In this document: piece by piece, positions 57,344 to 64,000 of the stretch
Position numbering within the stretch: the first letter of the stretch is position 1
Layout: each line of letters opens with the position of its first letter
NCBI RefSeq assembly: GCF_022012335.1
Contig: NZ_JAKLTO010000002.1
Location: 434,001-498,000 of the forward strand
Direction of reading: 5' to 3'
DNA: 64,000 nt
From: Flavobacterium sp. SM15
GTDB lineage: Bacteria > Bacteroidota > Bacteroidia > Flavobacteriales > Flavobacteriaceae
Program-made: the position numbers and the translations under genes
The notes under the pieces: model-generated
Databases searched by the model: none
What the model saw: only the letters and a program-made list of their open reading frames with translations
What the model was told of the DNA's origin: nothing

Positions 57344-58465
57344 ATGAACACTTTTACATCCGTTTTTGAAGCTTACGATTGGGATTCGGTGCAAACCAAA
57401 ATTTACCAGACCTCAAGTAAAGAAGTTGAAATCGCTTTATTCAAGAATAAGAGAACACTCGATGACTTTATCGCCCTGATTTCGCCGGCCGCACAACCGT
57501 ATCTGGAGCAAATGGCGCAACTCAGCCATCAGCTGACCAAAAAACGGTTCGGTAAAACCATCCAAATGTATGCCCCGATGTACTTAAGTAACGAATGCCA
57601 GAACATTTGCACCTATTGCGGTTTCAGTCTCGACAACAAAATCAAACGGAAAACCTTGACGGAAAGTGAAATCGAACTGGAAATTGCCGAACTCAAAAAG
57701 GCAGGTTTTGACCACGTTTTATTGGTAACTGGTGAGGCAAATTACACGGTAAACATCAATTATTTCCTGAAAGCCGTAACCCAGATCAAGAAAGATTTTG
57801 CCAATATTTCGGTAGAAGTGCAGCCGCTTTCCCAAGAAGAATACGAACAATTGCATCAAGCGGGCGTGTATTCCGTTTTGGTGTATCAGGAAACCTATCA
57901 TCGGGAAGTGTACAAAAAATACCATCCGAAAGGCAAAAAATCCAATTTCAATTTCCGCTTGGAAACCCCAGATCGTGTGGGAAAAGCCGGCATTCATAAA
58001 ATTGGATTAGGCGTTTTGTTAGGGTTGGAAGATTGGCGCACTGACAGTTTTTTCAACGCGCTGCACATCGATTACCTTCAAAAAAACTATTGGCAAAGCA
58101 AATATTCCGTTTCCTTTCCGAGATTACGTCCGGCGGAAGGCATTATCGAACCCAATTTCATCATGGAAGACAAAGATTTACTGCAACTGATTTGCGCCTA
58201 CCGACTTTGGAACGAAGATTTGGAAATTTCCATCTCTACCCGTGAGAACGAAAAATTCCGTGACAACATCATTCCAATTGGCGTGACGAGCATGAGTGCC
58301 GGTTCAAAAACCAATCCGGGCGGTTATGTGGTGGATGTAGAATCGCTCGAACAGTTTGAAACCAGTGATGAACGTTCGGCTTCAGAAATTTCAAAAATCA
58401 TTTCCGAAAAAGGCTATGAACCGGTTTGGAAAGATTGGGACAGGGCTTATACTATCAAAACCTAA
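57344..58465 (+). CDS. thiH: 2-iminoacetate synthase ThiH
   Basis: A 373-residue radical SAM enzyme that cleaves tyrosine to dehydroglycine. The cluster motif CQNICTYC (C-x3-C-x2-C) lies near residue 86, and SRLRPA-like PRLRPAEG and MSAGSKTNPGGY are diagnostic. Needing SAM and low oxygen, it is typical of anaerobes and facultative bacteria that lack ThiO. It sits between thiG and thiF. Confidence 0.95.
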   Translation: MNTFTSVFEAYDWDSVQTKIYQTSSKEVEIALFKNKRTLDDFIALISPAAQPYLEQMAQLSHQLTKKRFGKTIQMYAPMYLSNECQNICTYCGFSLDNKIKRKTLTESEIELEIAELKKAGFDHVLLVTGEANYTVNINYFLKAVTQIKKDFANISVEVQPLSQEEYEQLHQAGVYSVLVYQETYHREVYKKYHPKGKKSNFNFRLETPDRVGKAGIHKIGLGVLLGLEDWRTDSFFNALHIDYLQKNYWQSKYSVSFPRLRPAEGIIEPNFIMEDKDLLQLICAYRLWNEDLEISISTRENEKFRDNIIPIGVTSMSAGSKTNPGGYVVDVESLEQFETSDERSASEISKIISEKGYEPVWKDWDRAYTIKT

Positions 58466-58518
58466 ACAACTCATAACTTTTCACTTATCCCTTTTTTCCT
58501 TCCAACTAAAACTAAATC

Positions 58519-59229
58519 ATGATTACAATACAAGATTACCTACGCTACAGCAAACCAATGCTCTTACCGGAAGTAGGCGAAGCCGGACAACTCAAACTCA
58601 AACAGGCAAAAGTACTCGTGATTGGCGCAGGTGGTTTAGGTTGTCCTATTCTACAATATTTAGCAACCTCAGGAGTAGGAACAATTGGGATGATCGATTT
58701 TGACAAAGTTGAACTGCACAACCTGCACCGACAAATTCTTTACAATGAAGGACAAATCGGTTTATCGAAGGTACAATGTGCAAAATCAGTCTTGGAAAAC
58801 CTCAACACTAATACCGAATATATTGCTTTCGAAGAAAAACTGACTCCTGAAAATGCCTCAAGGATTTTTCCGGAATTTGATGTGATTGTGGACGGTTGCG
58901 ACAATTTCACCACACGTTATCTGGTCAATGATACATGTGTAATATTAGAAAAACCTCTAGTATCCGGAAGCATTCTAGGGTTTAACGGACAAATGGGTGT
59001 TTTTAATCATAACGGATCCAAAAACCTTCGCGATTTGTTTCCACAGCCACCCAATCCTGAAGAGGTACCGAATTGCAGTTTGAATGGGGTTCTGGGAACT
59101 TTACCCGGTATTATCGGCACCATGATGGCGCAGGAAACTTTGAAGCTTATCATAGGTTTACCAACGCTAAAAAATGAATTTATTTTGTTCTCTACTTTAG
59201 AATGGCAGTTCACCAAATTGAAATTTTAA
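58519..59229 (+). CDS. thiF: HesA/MoeB/ThiF family adenylyltransferase (ThiF)
   Basis: A 236-residue E1-like enzyme that activates the ThiS C-terminus. The nucleotide-binding motif VIGAGGLGCPILQYL lies at about residues 34-48 and the NPPGx-type VPNCSLNGVLGTLPG near 190. The position after thiH marks it as ThiF, although MoeB cannot be excluded by sequence alone. The C-terminus has no rhodanese domain and the usual paired CxxC zinc motifs are not evident. Confidence 0.9.
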   Translation: MITIQDYLRYSKPMLLPEVGEAGQLKLKQAKVLVIGAGGLGCPILQYLATSGVGTIGMIDFDKVELHNLHRQILYNEGQIGLSKVQCAKSVLENLNTNTEYIAFEEKLTPENASRIFPEFDVIVDGCDNFTTRYLVNDTCVILEKPLVSGSILGFNGQMGVFNHNGSKNLRDLFPQPPNPEEVPNCSLNGVLGTLPGIIGTMMAQETLKLIIGLPTLKNEFILFSTLEWQFTKLKF

Positions 59230-59275
59230 CTACATTTATACTTGGAAAAGAAGTCCTGAAAATCTTCCTGTATCA

Positions 59276-60034
59276 ATGTTTAGACATCAAGGTAAAACAC
59301 GAACTTTCCGACACAACCTTCGTTTGGCTTCCAACCTTTCCTTGGTGGCCGGCATCGTGAACAGCGTGGGGGTTTTGGCCATCAGTACGTTAACTACTAA
59401 CGTTACCGGTCATTTTGCCTATTTTTCCGAAGAATTGATTACCGGACAATTTGCCAAAGCCATTCCCTTTCTTCTTTACATTCTCTTCTTCTTTTTAGGA
59501 GCTTTTGTTTCGAATTCCTTTATTGAAATCGCTGCCATCAAAAAGAAGAAATACATGCGTACTGCCCCGATGTTCTTAGAACTATTCTTGCTTGTAGTGA
59601 TTAGTTTCTGGAACGAATGGAGTTTTTCTGTTGCGGAAAACACAAACCAAATTGCTTACATTCTTTTGTTTTCCATGGGATTGCAAAATGCTTTGGTCAC
59701 CAAAATATCTCAATCTACGGTTCGTACCACACATCTGACCGGGCTTTTTACGGATTTAGGTATTGAAACTTCGCAGTTCCTTTTCTACAGACAACATCCG
59801 GAGACCAATAAATTGAAAAAAAACATTTTTCTAAAACTTTCCATTATAGTTTTCTTTTTCACGGGCTGTATTTCGGGCACTTTGTTGTTTTACCAGATTG
59901 GAATTAAGGCACTGCTTGCGGCTGCCTTACTCATTTCCATTGCTTTACTTATGGACAATCTTATTTTTTATTATAATTTCACCCGAAGAAAATTCAGAAT
60001 AAAAAGAAATAGCCCAACCTCCAAAACGAATTAA
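59276..60034 (+). CDS. YoaK family (DUF1275) membrane protein
   Basis: A 252-residue protein with six hydrophobic helices. The family signature is [23 protein letters not shown] (about residues 26-48), and a later [22 protein letters not shown] repeats it. The function of the family is unknown. It is followed at 5 bases by the VF530-type gene. Confidence 0.87.
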   Translation: MFRHQGKTRTFRHNLRLASNLSLVAGIVNSVGVLAISTLTTNVTGHFAYFSEELITGQFAKAIPFLLYILFFFLGAFVSNSFIEIAAIKKKKYMRTAPMFLELFLLVVISFWNEWSFSVAENTNQIAYILLFSMGLQNALVTKISQSTVRTTHLTGLFTDLGIETSQFLFYRQHPETNKLKKNIFLKLSIIVFFFTGCISGTLLFYQIGIKALLAAALLISIALLMDNLIFYYNFTRRKFRIKRNSPTSKTN

Positions 60035-60039
60035 AACAC

Positions 60040-60261
60040 ATGAGCAACGATCCTTTACACGGCATTACGTTAAAAACCATAGTGGAAACGCTGGTGGACT
60101 ATTACGGTTTTGACACTTTGGAAGAGCTGATTCCGATAAATTGTTTTAAGGTAAATCCGTCGGTAAAATCAAGCTTGACTTTTTTAAGAAAAACGGATTG
60201 GGCAAGGAAAAAAGTAGAAGAACTGTACATTAAAACGCTTCCAAAATTAAACGAGAGATAG
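60040..60261 (+). CDS. VF530 family DNA-binding-like small protein
   Basis: A 73-residue protein matching the VF530/DUF2132 family. [24 protein letters not shown] and the [11 protein letters not shown] tail are diagnostic. Known structures form a compact helical dimer; the DNA-binding assignment is tentative. It ends exactly where the aat gene, on the other strand, ends. Confidence 0.9.
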   Translation: MSNDPLHGITLKTIVETLVDYYGFDTLEELIPINCFKVNPSVKSSLTFLRKTDWARKKVEELYIKTLPKLNER

Positions 60262-60918
60262 TTATCGCTCCCGATGATTTACGATCATCATAAAATCCTC
60301 GCGCTGGATTTCCACACAGCCTAAGCTTTCCAAATGTTCGTTGTACACTTGGCAATCCAGTAACAAATACTTATTCGTTTTTAAATATTCTACTAAATAA
60401 GTAAAAGCAACTTTACTCGCGTTGGACACTTTGGAAAACATGCTTTCCCCGCAGAAAACATGACCTAAATCAACACCGTATAAACCTCCAACCAGTTCGT
60501 CGTTTTGCCAGACTTCTACGGATTTGGCGTGACCTAATTCATGCAGTTTGCAATAGGCTTCAATCATATCGTCGGTAATCCAAGTTCCGTTTTGACCTTC
60601 ACGTTTTACGGATTGACAGTTGCCTATGACTTCTTTAAAATTCTGATTGAAGGTCACTTTAAAGAGGTTACGGTTGAGAATGTTCCGCATACTTTTGGAA
60701 ACTTTGAAATCGCTTGGTAAAAGTACCATGCGCCAGTCGGGCGACCACCAAGTGATGGGTTCGCCGTCTTCAAACCAAGGAAAAATTCCTGAATTATAGG
60801 CCAAAAGCAAACGCTCAGTGGACAAATCGCCACCCACGGCAATAATCCCCGAATCATGGGTTTCGGAAACGGGTGGAAACCAAAGTTCCTCGGTTAGTAA
60901 ATAAATGTTCTTAGCCAC
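60262..60918 (-). CDS. aat: leucyl/phenylalanyl-tRNA-protein transferase
   Basis: A 218-residue N-end-rule enzyme that adds Leu or Phe to proteins with N-terminal Lys or Arg for ClpAP degradation. LWFPPV, YNSGIFPWF, WWSPDWRMVL and VGGLYGVDLGHVFCGESMFSK are diagnostic. The start codon is GTG at 60918. It converges with the VF530-type gene without any gap. Upstream lies a short promoter region and then the octamer repeat. Confidence 0.94.
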   Translation of the reverse strand: MAKNIYLLTEELWFPPVSETHDSGIIAVGGDLSTERLLLAYNSGIFPWFEDGEPITWWSPDWRMVLLPSDFKVSKSMRNILNRNLFKVTFNQNFKEVIGNCQSVKREGQNGTWITDDMIEAYCKLHELGHAKSVEVWQNDELVGGLYGVDLGHVFCGESMFSKVSNASKVAFTYLVEYLKTNKYLLLDCQVYNEHLESLGCVEIQREDFMMIVNHRER

Positions 60919-61005
60919 GAATTACACTAATTTTCACAAAGTAAAGAAAAGTAGAAATGGTTTGGATGTTTTTTAAAACCATATCAGTCATATAAGTAAA
61001 AACTT

Positions 61006-61069
61006 CAATCTTTCAATCTTTCAATCTTTCAATCTTTCAATCTTTCAATCTTTCAATCTTTCAATCTTT
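61006..61069. repeat. tandem octamer repeat, 8 copies of CAATCTTT
   Basis: Eight perfect head-to-tail copies of CAATCTTT, preceded by a partial copy. It lies 88-151 bases upstream of the aat start codon. Such short perfect repeats change copy number easily by slippage. Confidence 0.97.
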
Positions 61070-61100
61070 TAATAAAATTTCCAAAGATGCGAAAAGTTTC

Positions 61101-61195
61101 TCCAATAGCCCCGATAGTAGTGACATCCTTTTCCGGTGGCTGAGGCTCTCGAAGTCACTGGAAAAGATAGAACGAATAGCGGGAACAAAGCCTCC
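61101..61195. ncRNA. Flavobacteria-type structured intergenic element (Flavo-1-like)
   Basis: Outer CCCG / CGGG (61110-61113 with 61180-61183) closes a domain AATAGCCCCGATAG...GAACGAATAGCGGGA. The inner arm 61125-61168 is a long hairpin: CTTTTCCGGTGGCT pairs with AGTCACTGGAAAAG, allowing G-U pairs. The pattern resembles the Flavo-1 RNA motif, but I could not search Rfam. Either strand could be the active one. Confidence 0.45.
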
Positions 61196-61222
61196 AAAAA
61201 CACCCAACCCCTTCGCTCCAAC

Positions 61223-61261
61223 AAAAAAGCCAGAAATTCAAGGGTCCTTAAACTTCTGACT
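61223..61261 (-). terminator. terminator of the DUF3127 gene
   Basis: Minus-strand long stem AGTCAGAA.TTTAAG / CTTGAA.TTCTGGCT with G-U pairs followed by TTTTTT, 25 bases after the stop codon. Confidence 0.75.
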
Positions 61262-61285
61262 TCATTTTTATTTTTTGCTCTAGAA

Positions 61286-61663
61286 TTAGAACGGTAAATC
61301 GTCGTGCTCTTCTTCGTTGAAGTTTGTTGCCGGCTCGAACGCTTGGCTTGCTGGCATTGGCGGCATTTGTGGTGCAGCCGGAGCTTCTGCCTGCATTTTC
61401 TCGATTCTCCAACCTTGGATCGAGTTGAAATATTTGGTTTCCCCTTGAGGGTTTACCCACTCTCTTCCTCGTAAATTGATGGAAACTTTTACAGCTTCTC
61501 CTGCGCGGTAGTTGTCCAGCAAATCACATTTGTCTTGCGTAAACTCGATCATGATGTGCTGCGGATACTGCTCCTCGGTAGTGACTACCATTTCTCTCTT
61601 TTTGAACGAAGCACTTACTTGTTGTGCTGCGTTGATCACTTTAATTTTTCCTGTAACTTCCAT
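61286..61663 (-). CDS. DUF3127 domain protein
   Basis: About 125 residues. A single-strand-binding-like OB fold (VTGKIKVINAAQQVSASFKKREMVV, then GRGREWVN-like LRGREWVNPQGETKYF) is followed by a Pro/Ala-rich linker and the acidic tail HDDLPF. The acidic DDLPF tail resembles SSB C-termini and might recruit partners. DUF3127 is common in Bacteroidetes and its role is unknown. I use ATG 61663; an in-frame TTG at 61696 lies in the upstream gene. It follows the flavin-reductase-like gene by 5 bases. Confidence 0.85.
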   Translation of the reverse strand: MEVTGKIKVINAAQQVSASFKKREMVVTTEEQYPQHIMIEFTQDKCDLLDNYRAGEAVKVSINLRGREWVNPQGETKYFNSIQGWRIEKMQAEAPAAPQMPPMPASQAFEPATNFNEEEHDDLPF

Positions 61664-61668
61664 ACTGT

Positions 61669-62544
61669 TTACTGTTTTGCTAGAAGGACCTTCCAAGCGG
61701 TGGCCACCTCATTGTTGTCTAAATGTTCTTTGGCTTTTATGAATTGTTTCTCGATGTCGTCGGCGCTTAAAACAGCTTTAATGGCGAAATCTTCTTTTAC
61801 AAATATAGCAATTTCTTCGTCGGTTGGTAAGGCCTCCACATTTCCTAGTTTGCCTAAATCGTTTCCGTCGAAAATCGGGCTTTCTTTTACGAAATCCGGA
61901 ATGGCGTCTACCCCGATTCCTAAAGTGGTCAACGGTTTTTCCACTTCAAACAATCCCATGTTTGCACGTGAATACCAGTTACCTCCCATACGCGCTACCA
62001 AGTCGATTTTATGTTGATCGATGGTTCCGTTAGCGTCTAAAATTTCTTCACTCACATGCAGTTTAACCACTTCGCAAATGATCAGATTTCCGGCTCCTCC
62101 TTCGGTTCCCAAAGCGATGATTTCGTTTACCTTACATTCGAACTGCACCGGGCTTTCCGCAACGCGAAACGGTTTTACCAGATCCGAAGGCAACATCGTT
62201 AATCCCGATTTCACAAACTCATTTACACCATCCGCATACTCGGTACTTGACAATGAGGCTTGTTGTACAATATCGTAATTTACAACATTAATAACCACTT
62301 CACGTGATTTTTCAGCATTAATCAAGGTATGTTTGATGGTATTGTCACGTACGCGACGCGCCGGGGAAAAAACCAAAATCGGCGGATTGGAACTGAATAC
62401 GTTAAAAAAACTGAACGGTGATAAGTTCGGATTCCCATTTTCGTCTAAAGTACTGGCAAAGGCAATCGGTCTCGGGCCAATAGCTCCTTGCAAATAAGCC
62501 TGTAATTTTACCGGAGTAACTTCCTTCGGGTTAATACTGATCAT
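61669..62544 (-). CDS. flavin reductase-like domain protein
   Basis: About 291 residues. The N-terminal split-barrel FMN-binding domain (about 1-200) shows IGPRPIAFASTLDENGNPNLSPFSFFNVFSSNPP, characteristic of the DIM6/NTAB flavin reductase family. The C-terminal 90 residues are unassigned. I use the ATG at 62544 (MISINPKEV); an in-frame ATG at 62583 is upstream of the promoter. It is co-transcribed with the DUF3127 gene. Confidence 0.87.
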   Translation of the reverse strand: MISINPKEVTPVKLQAYLQGAIGPRPIAFASTLDENGNPNLSPFSFFNVFSSNPPILVFSPARRVRDNTIKHTLINAEKSREVVINVVNYDIVQQASLSSTEYADGVNEFVKSGLTMLPSDLVKPFRVAESPVQFECKVNEIIALGTEGGAGNLIICEVVKLHVSEEILDANGTIDQHKIDLVARMGGNWYSRANMGLFEVEKPLTTLGIGVDAIPDFVKESPIFDGNDLGKLGNVEALPTDEEIAIFVKEDFAIKAVLSADDIEKQFIKAKEHLDNNEVATAWKVLLAKQ

Positions 62545-62560
62545 GTTGTAAAAATTTTGA

Positions 62561-62568
62561 CAAAGATA
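62561..62568 (-). promoter_or_regulatory. -7 element of the flavin-reductase-like gene
   Basis: Minus-strand TATCTTTG is an exact TAnnTTTG match; transcription would start near 62554, ten bases before the chosen ATG. Confidence 0.6.
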
Positions 62569-62653
62569 CTTTTTTGGAATCAAATTTATTAGGCAAAAAT
62601 CATTTTAAATTAGTTAACTTAGCTACATAGTAACGTGCCATTCCACACAACGT

Positions 62654-63805
62654 ATGAATTTTTCTTCCGACAGGCGCAATTTAGTGCGCTGGATCATCAT
62701 CCTCGCTTCGTTTAACTTTTTAGTCCTGATCCTTTGGAACACCTATACGTTTTTCCAAACCTTCAAAAACGAAGAACGTTTAAAAATGGAACTTTGGGCC
62801 GAAGCCTCCAAAACGCTGAACAATGCCGACGAAAACACCGATGTGGAACTACCGCTTCAGATTTTAAGCAACAACACTACCATTCCCATCATTCAAACCA
62901 CAGAAAACGACAGTATACTTGGCATGACCAATGTAGAAGAAGAAGTTGCTAAAGACAAACGAAAAGCACTACTCTTTTTCAATAAGTTAAAATCGGAAAA
63001 CCGACCTATTGTGATGAACATTGCCGGAAAAAAACATTTGTATTATTACGGCAACTCCTCCTTGATTACTAAATTAAAATACTATCCAATCGCTTTAGTT
63101 TTAATTGGGTTGTTCTTTAGCGGGATGATCTTCAACTTTTACCGCGCCAGTAAAATGGCCACACAAAACAGGCTTTGGGCCGGTATGGCAAAAGAAACCG
63201 CACACCAAATCGGAACCCCTTTGTCTTCATTAATCGGTTGGCTGGAAATTCTGAAATTAGAGAATGTAAACGAAAGTATGGTCGAGGAAATCGAAAAAGA
63301 CATTAACCGCCTGCAAACCATTACGGATCGTTTTTCTAAAATCGGTTCGGAACCTATCCTTGAAAACCGGGATTTAATCCAGGAAACCGAACAATCTTTC
63401 GAATACCTGAAGTCCCGAACTTCCAAACAAGTGGAGTTTTCGTTCACGGCGCCAGAGCATCCCATCACCATTAAATTAAATCCGATTTTGCACAGCTGGA
63501 CTATTGAAAATCTGGTAAAAAATGCCATCGACGCCATGAAAGGAAAAGGAAAATTAGCTGTAATGATTGAAGAGAACGAACGTTTTGTCAAAATCAAGGT
63601 AAGTGACACCGGAAGCGGCATTCCAAAAGCACAGTTTCAGAGCGTTTTCGAACCAGGTTTCACCACAAAAAAACGTGGCTGGGGACTTGGCCTGTCCTTA
63701 ACCAAACGAATTGTGGAAGAATACCACAACGGAAGAATCAAAGTAGCGCATTCCGAAATCGGCAAAGGGACTACCATGCAGATCACCTTCAAAAAGATGA
63801 CATAA
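62654..63805 (+). CDS. sensor histidine kinase
   Basis: A 383-residue membrane kinase. Two N-terminal helices (about 12-34 and 142-163) enclose a periplasmic sensor region of about 105 residues. The phospho-acceptor box AHQIGTPLSSLIGW has His at about residue 183, followed by the N-box ENLVKNAIDAM, G1 VSDTGSGIP, F-box FEPGFTTKKRGWGLGL and a final GKGTTM. The HQIGTP box is unlike the usual HELRTP. No response regulator is adjacent. Confidence 0.93.
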   Translation: MNFSSDRRNLVRWIIILASFNFLVLILWNTYTFFQTFKNEERLKMELWAEASKTLNNADENTDVELPLQILSNNTTIPIIQTTENDSILGMTNVEEEVAKDKRKALLFFNKLKSENRPIVMNIAGKKHLYYYGNSSLITKLKYYPIALVLIGLFFSGMIFNFYRASKMATQNRLWAGMAKETAHQIGTPLSSLIGWLEILKLENVNESMVEEIEKDINRLQTITDRFSKIGSEPILENRDLIQETEQSFEYLKSRTSKQVEFSFTAPEHPITIKLNPILHSWTIENLVKNAIDAMKGKGKLAVMIEENERFVKIKVSDTGSGIPKAQFQSVFEPGFTTKKRGWGLGLSLTKRIVEEYHNGRIKVAHSEIGKGTTMQITFKKMT

Positions 63806-63837
63806 CAAAAAGCGAAATCATTGATTTCGCTTTTTGT
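63804..63837. terminator. bidirectional terminator
   Basis: Near-perfect inverted repeat AACAAAAAGCGAAATC / GATTTCGCTTTTTGTT with a 3-base loop between the kinase and the facing HIT-family gene. Confidence 0.9.
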
Positions 63838-63839
63838 TT

Positions 63840-64000
63840 TTATAAGTTTGAATTTATCGTTTTAGCCAAACTTTCAAATTCTTCTGGCGTAAGACTTGTT
63901 TTTCGCTCAAAACGCATATCATCCATATCCTGAAGCGGAATTAAATGAACGTGCACATGAGGCACTTCCAATCCGACAACTGCTACGCCGATACGTTTAC
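63840..64000 (-). CDS. HIT family protein (3' part, runs off window)
   Basis: About 53 C-terminal residues of a histidine-triad hydrolase. The catalytic triad motif appears as PHVHVHLIPL (H-x-H-x-H), followed by QDMDDMRFERKTSLTPEEF and stop. Members hydrolyse purine phosphoramidates and related nucleotides. The N-terminus is outside the window. Confidence 0.88.
   Translation of the reverse strand, partial: KRIGVAVVGLEVPHVHVHLIPLQDMDDMRFERKTSLTPEEFESLAKTINSNL

Larger units (their letters stand above)
60919..61285. other. gene-free region upstream of aat
   Basis: 367 bases with no gene. It holds a probable aat promoter (TTACTTTG-like on the minus strand near 60940), the octamer repeat at 61006-61069, a structured element at 61101-61195 and the terminator of the DUF3127 gene at 61223-61261. 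Confidence 0.6.

Noticed and set aside
61006..61069. CRISPR-like array
   Set aside because: The repeat unit is 8 bases with no spacers; it is a simple tandem repeat.

Overview
The window looks like chromosomal DNA of a Flavobacterium-like member of the Bacteroidetes. Evidence: A+T-rich sequence; almost no Shine-Dalgarno signals; repeated promoters of the Bacteroidetes form TAnnTTTG; an alternative complex III (ActA-F) operon joined to an aa3-type oxidase; a short NusA; and lineage-typical genes (DUF2723, DUF3127, SPOR, VF530). Most of it is housekeeping sequence. I see no prophage, insertion sequence or CRISPR array.

Layout. 1-3.2 kb: 5' part of ruvB (minus strand), a YjdI/YjdJ-like ferredoxin/acetyltransferase pair, an APC amino-acid permease and a MepB-family protein. 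3.2-14.7 kb: minus-strand respiratory operon actA-B-C-D-E-F-cox2-cox1, a quinol:cytochrome c oxidoreductase followed by its terminal oxidase. 14.9-16.9 kb: a SPOR protein, a secreted protein of unknown function and a stress-type glycine-zipper protein. 17.2-21.9 kb: rimP-nusA-infB, with a terminator-like hairpin in its leader. 22-31.6 kb: universal stress protein, tRNA-Gln, a large DUF2723 membrane protein, polysaccharide deacetylase, a cysteine-less thioredoxin-fold protein, a membrane metallophosphoesterase and polA.

31.7-43.3 kb is the most unusual part: ten same-strand genes, mostly overlapping, encoding a nucleotidyltransferase-fold protein, three cobalamin-binding-type radical SAM enzymes, two methyltransferases, three glycosyltransferase-type proteins (one a GT39-like membrane protein) and an MsbA-like ABC exporter. 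It reads as a dedicated pathway for a modified glycoconjugate or lipid whose product I cannot name. 43.4-45.8 kb: a secreted unknown and a beta-lactamase-fold serine hydrolase. 45.8-48.6 kb: rplM-rpsI-rpsB-tsf with structured leaders and spacers. 48.7-52.1 kb: a Dcp-type peptidase, a queuosine-precursor transporter and tag.

52.2-59.2 kb: a complete thiamin operon, thiS-thiC-thiE-like-thiD-thiE-thiG-thiH-thiF, behind a TPP riboswitch whose expression platform appears to hide the thiS start codon. 59.3-64 kb: YoaK and VF530 family proteins, aat, an octamer tandem repeat next to a Flavobacteria-type structured intergenic element, a DUF3127 protein, a flavin-reductase-like protein, a sensor kinase and the 3' end of a HIT-family gene.
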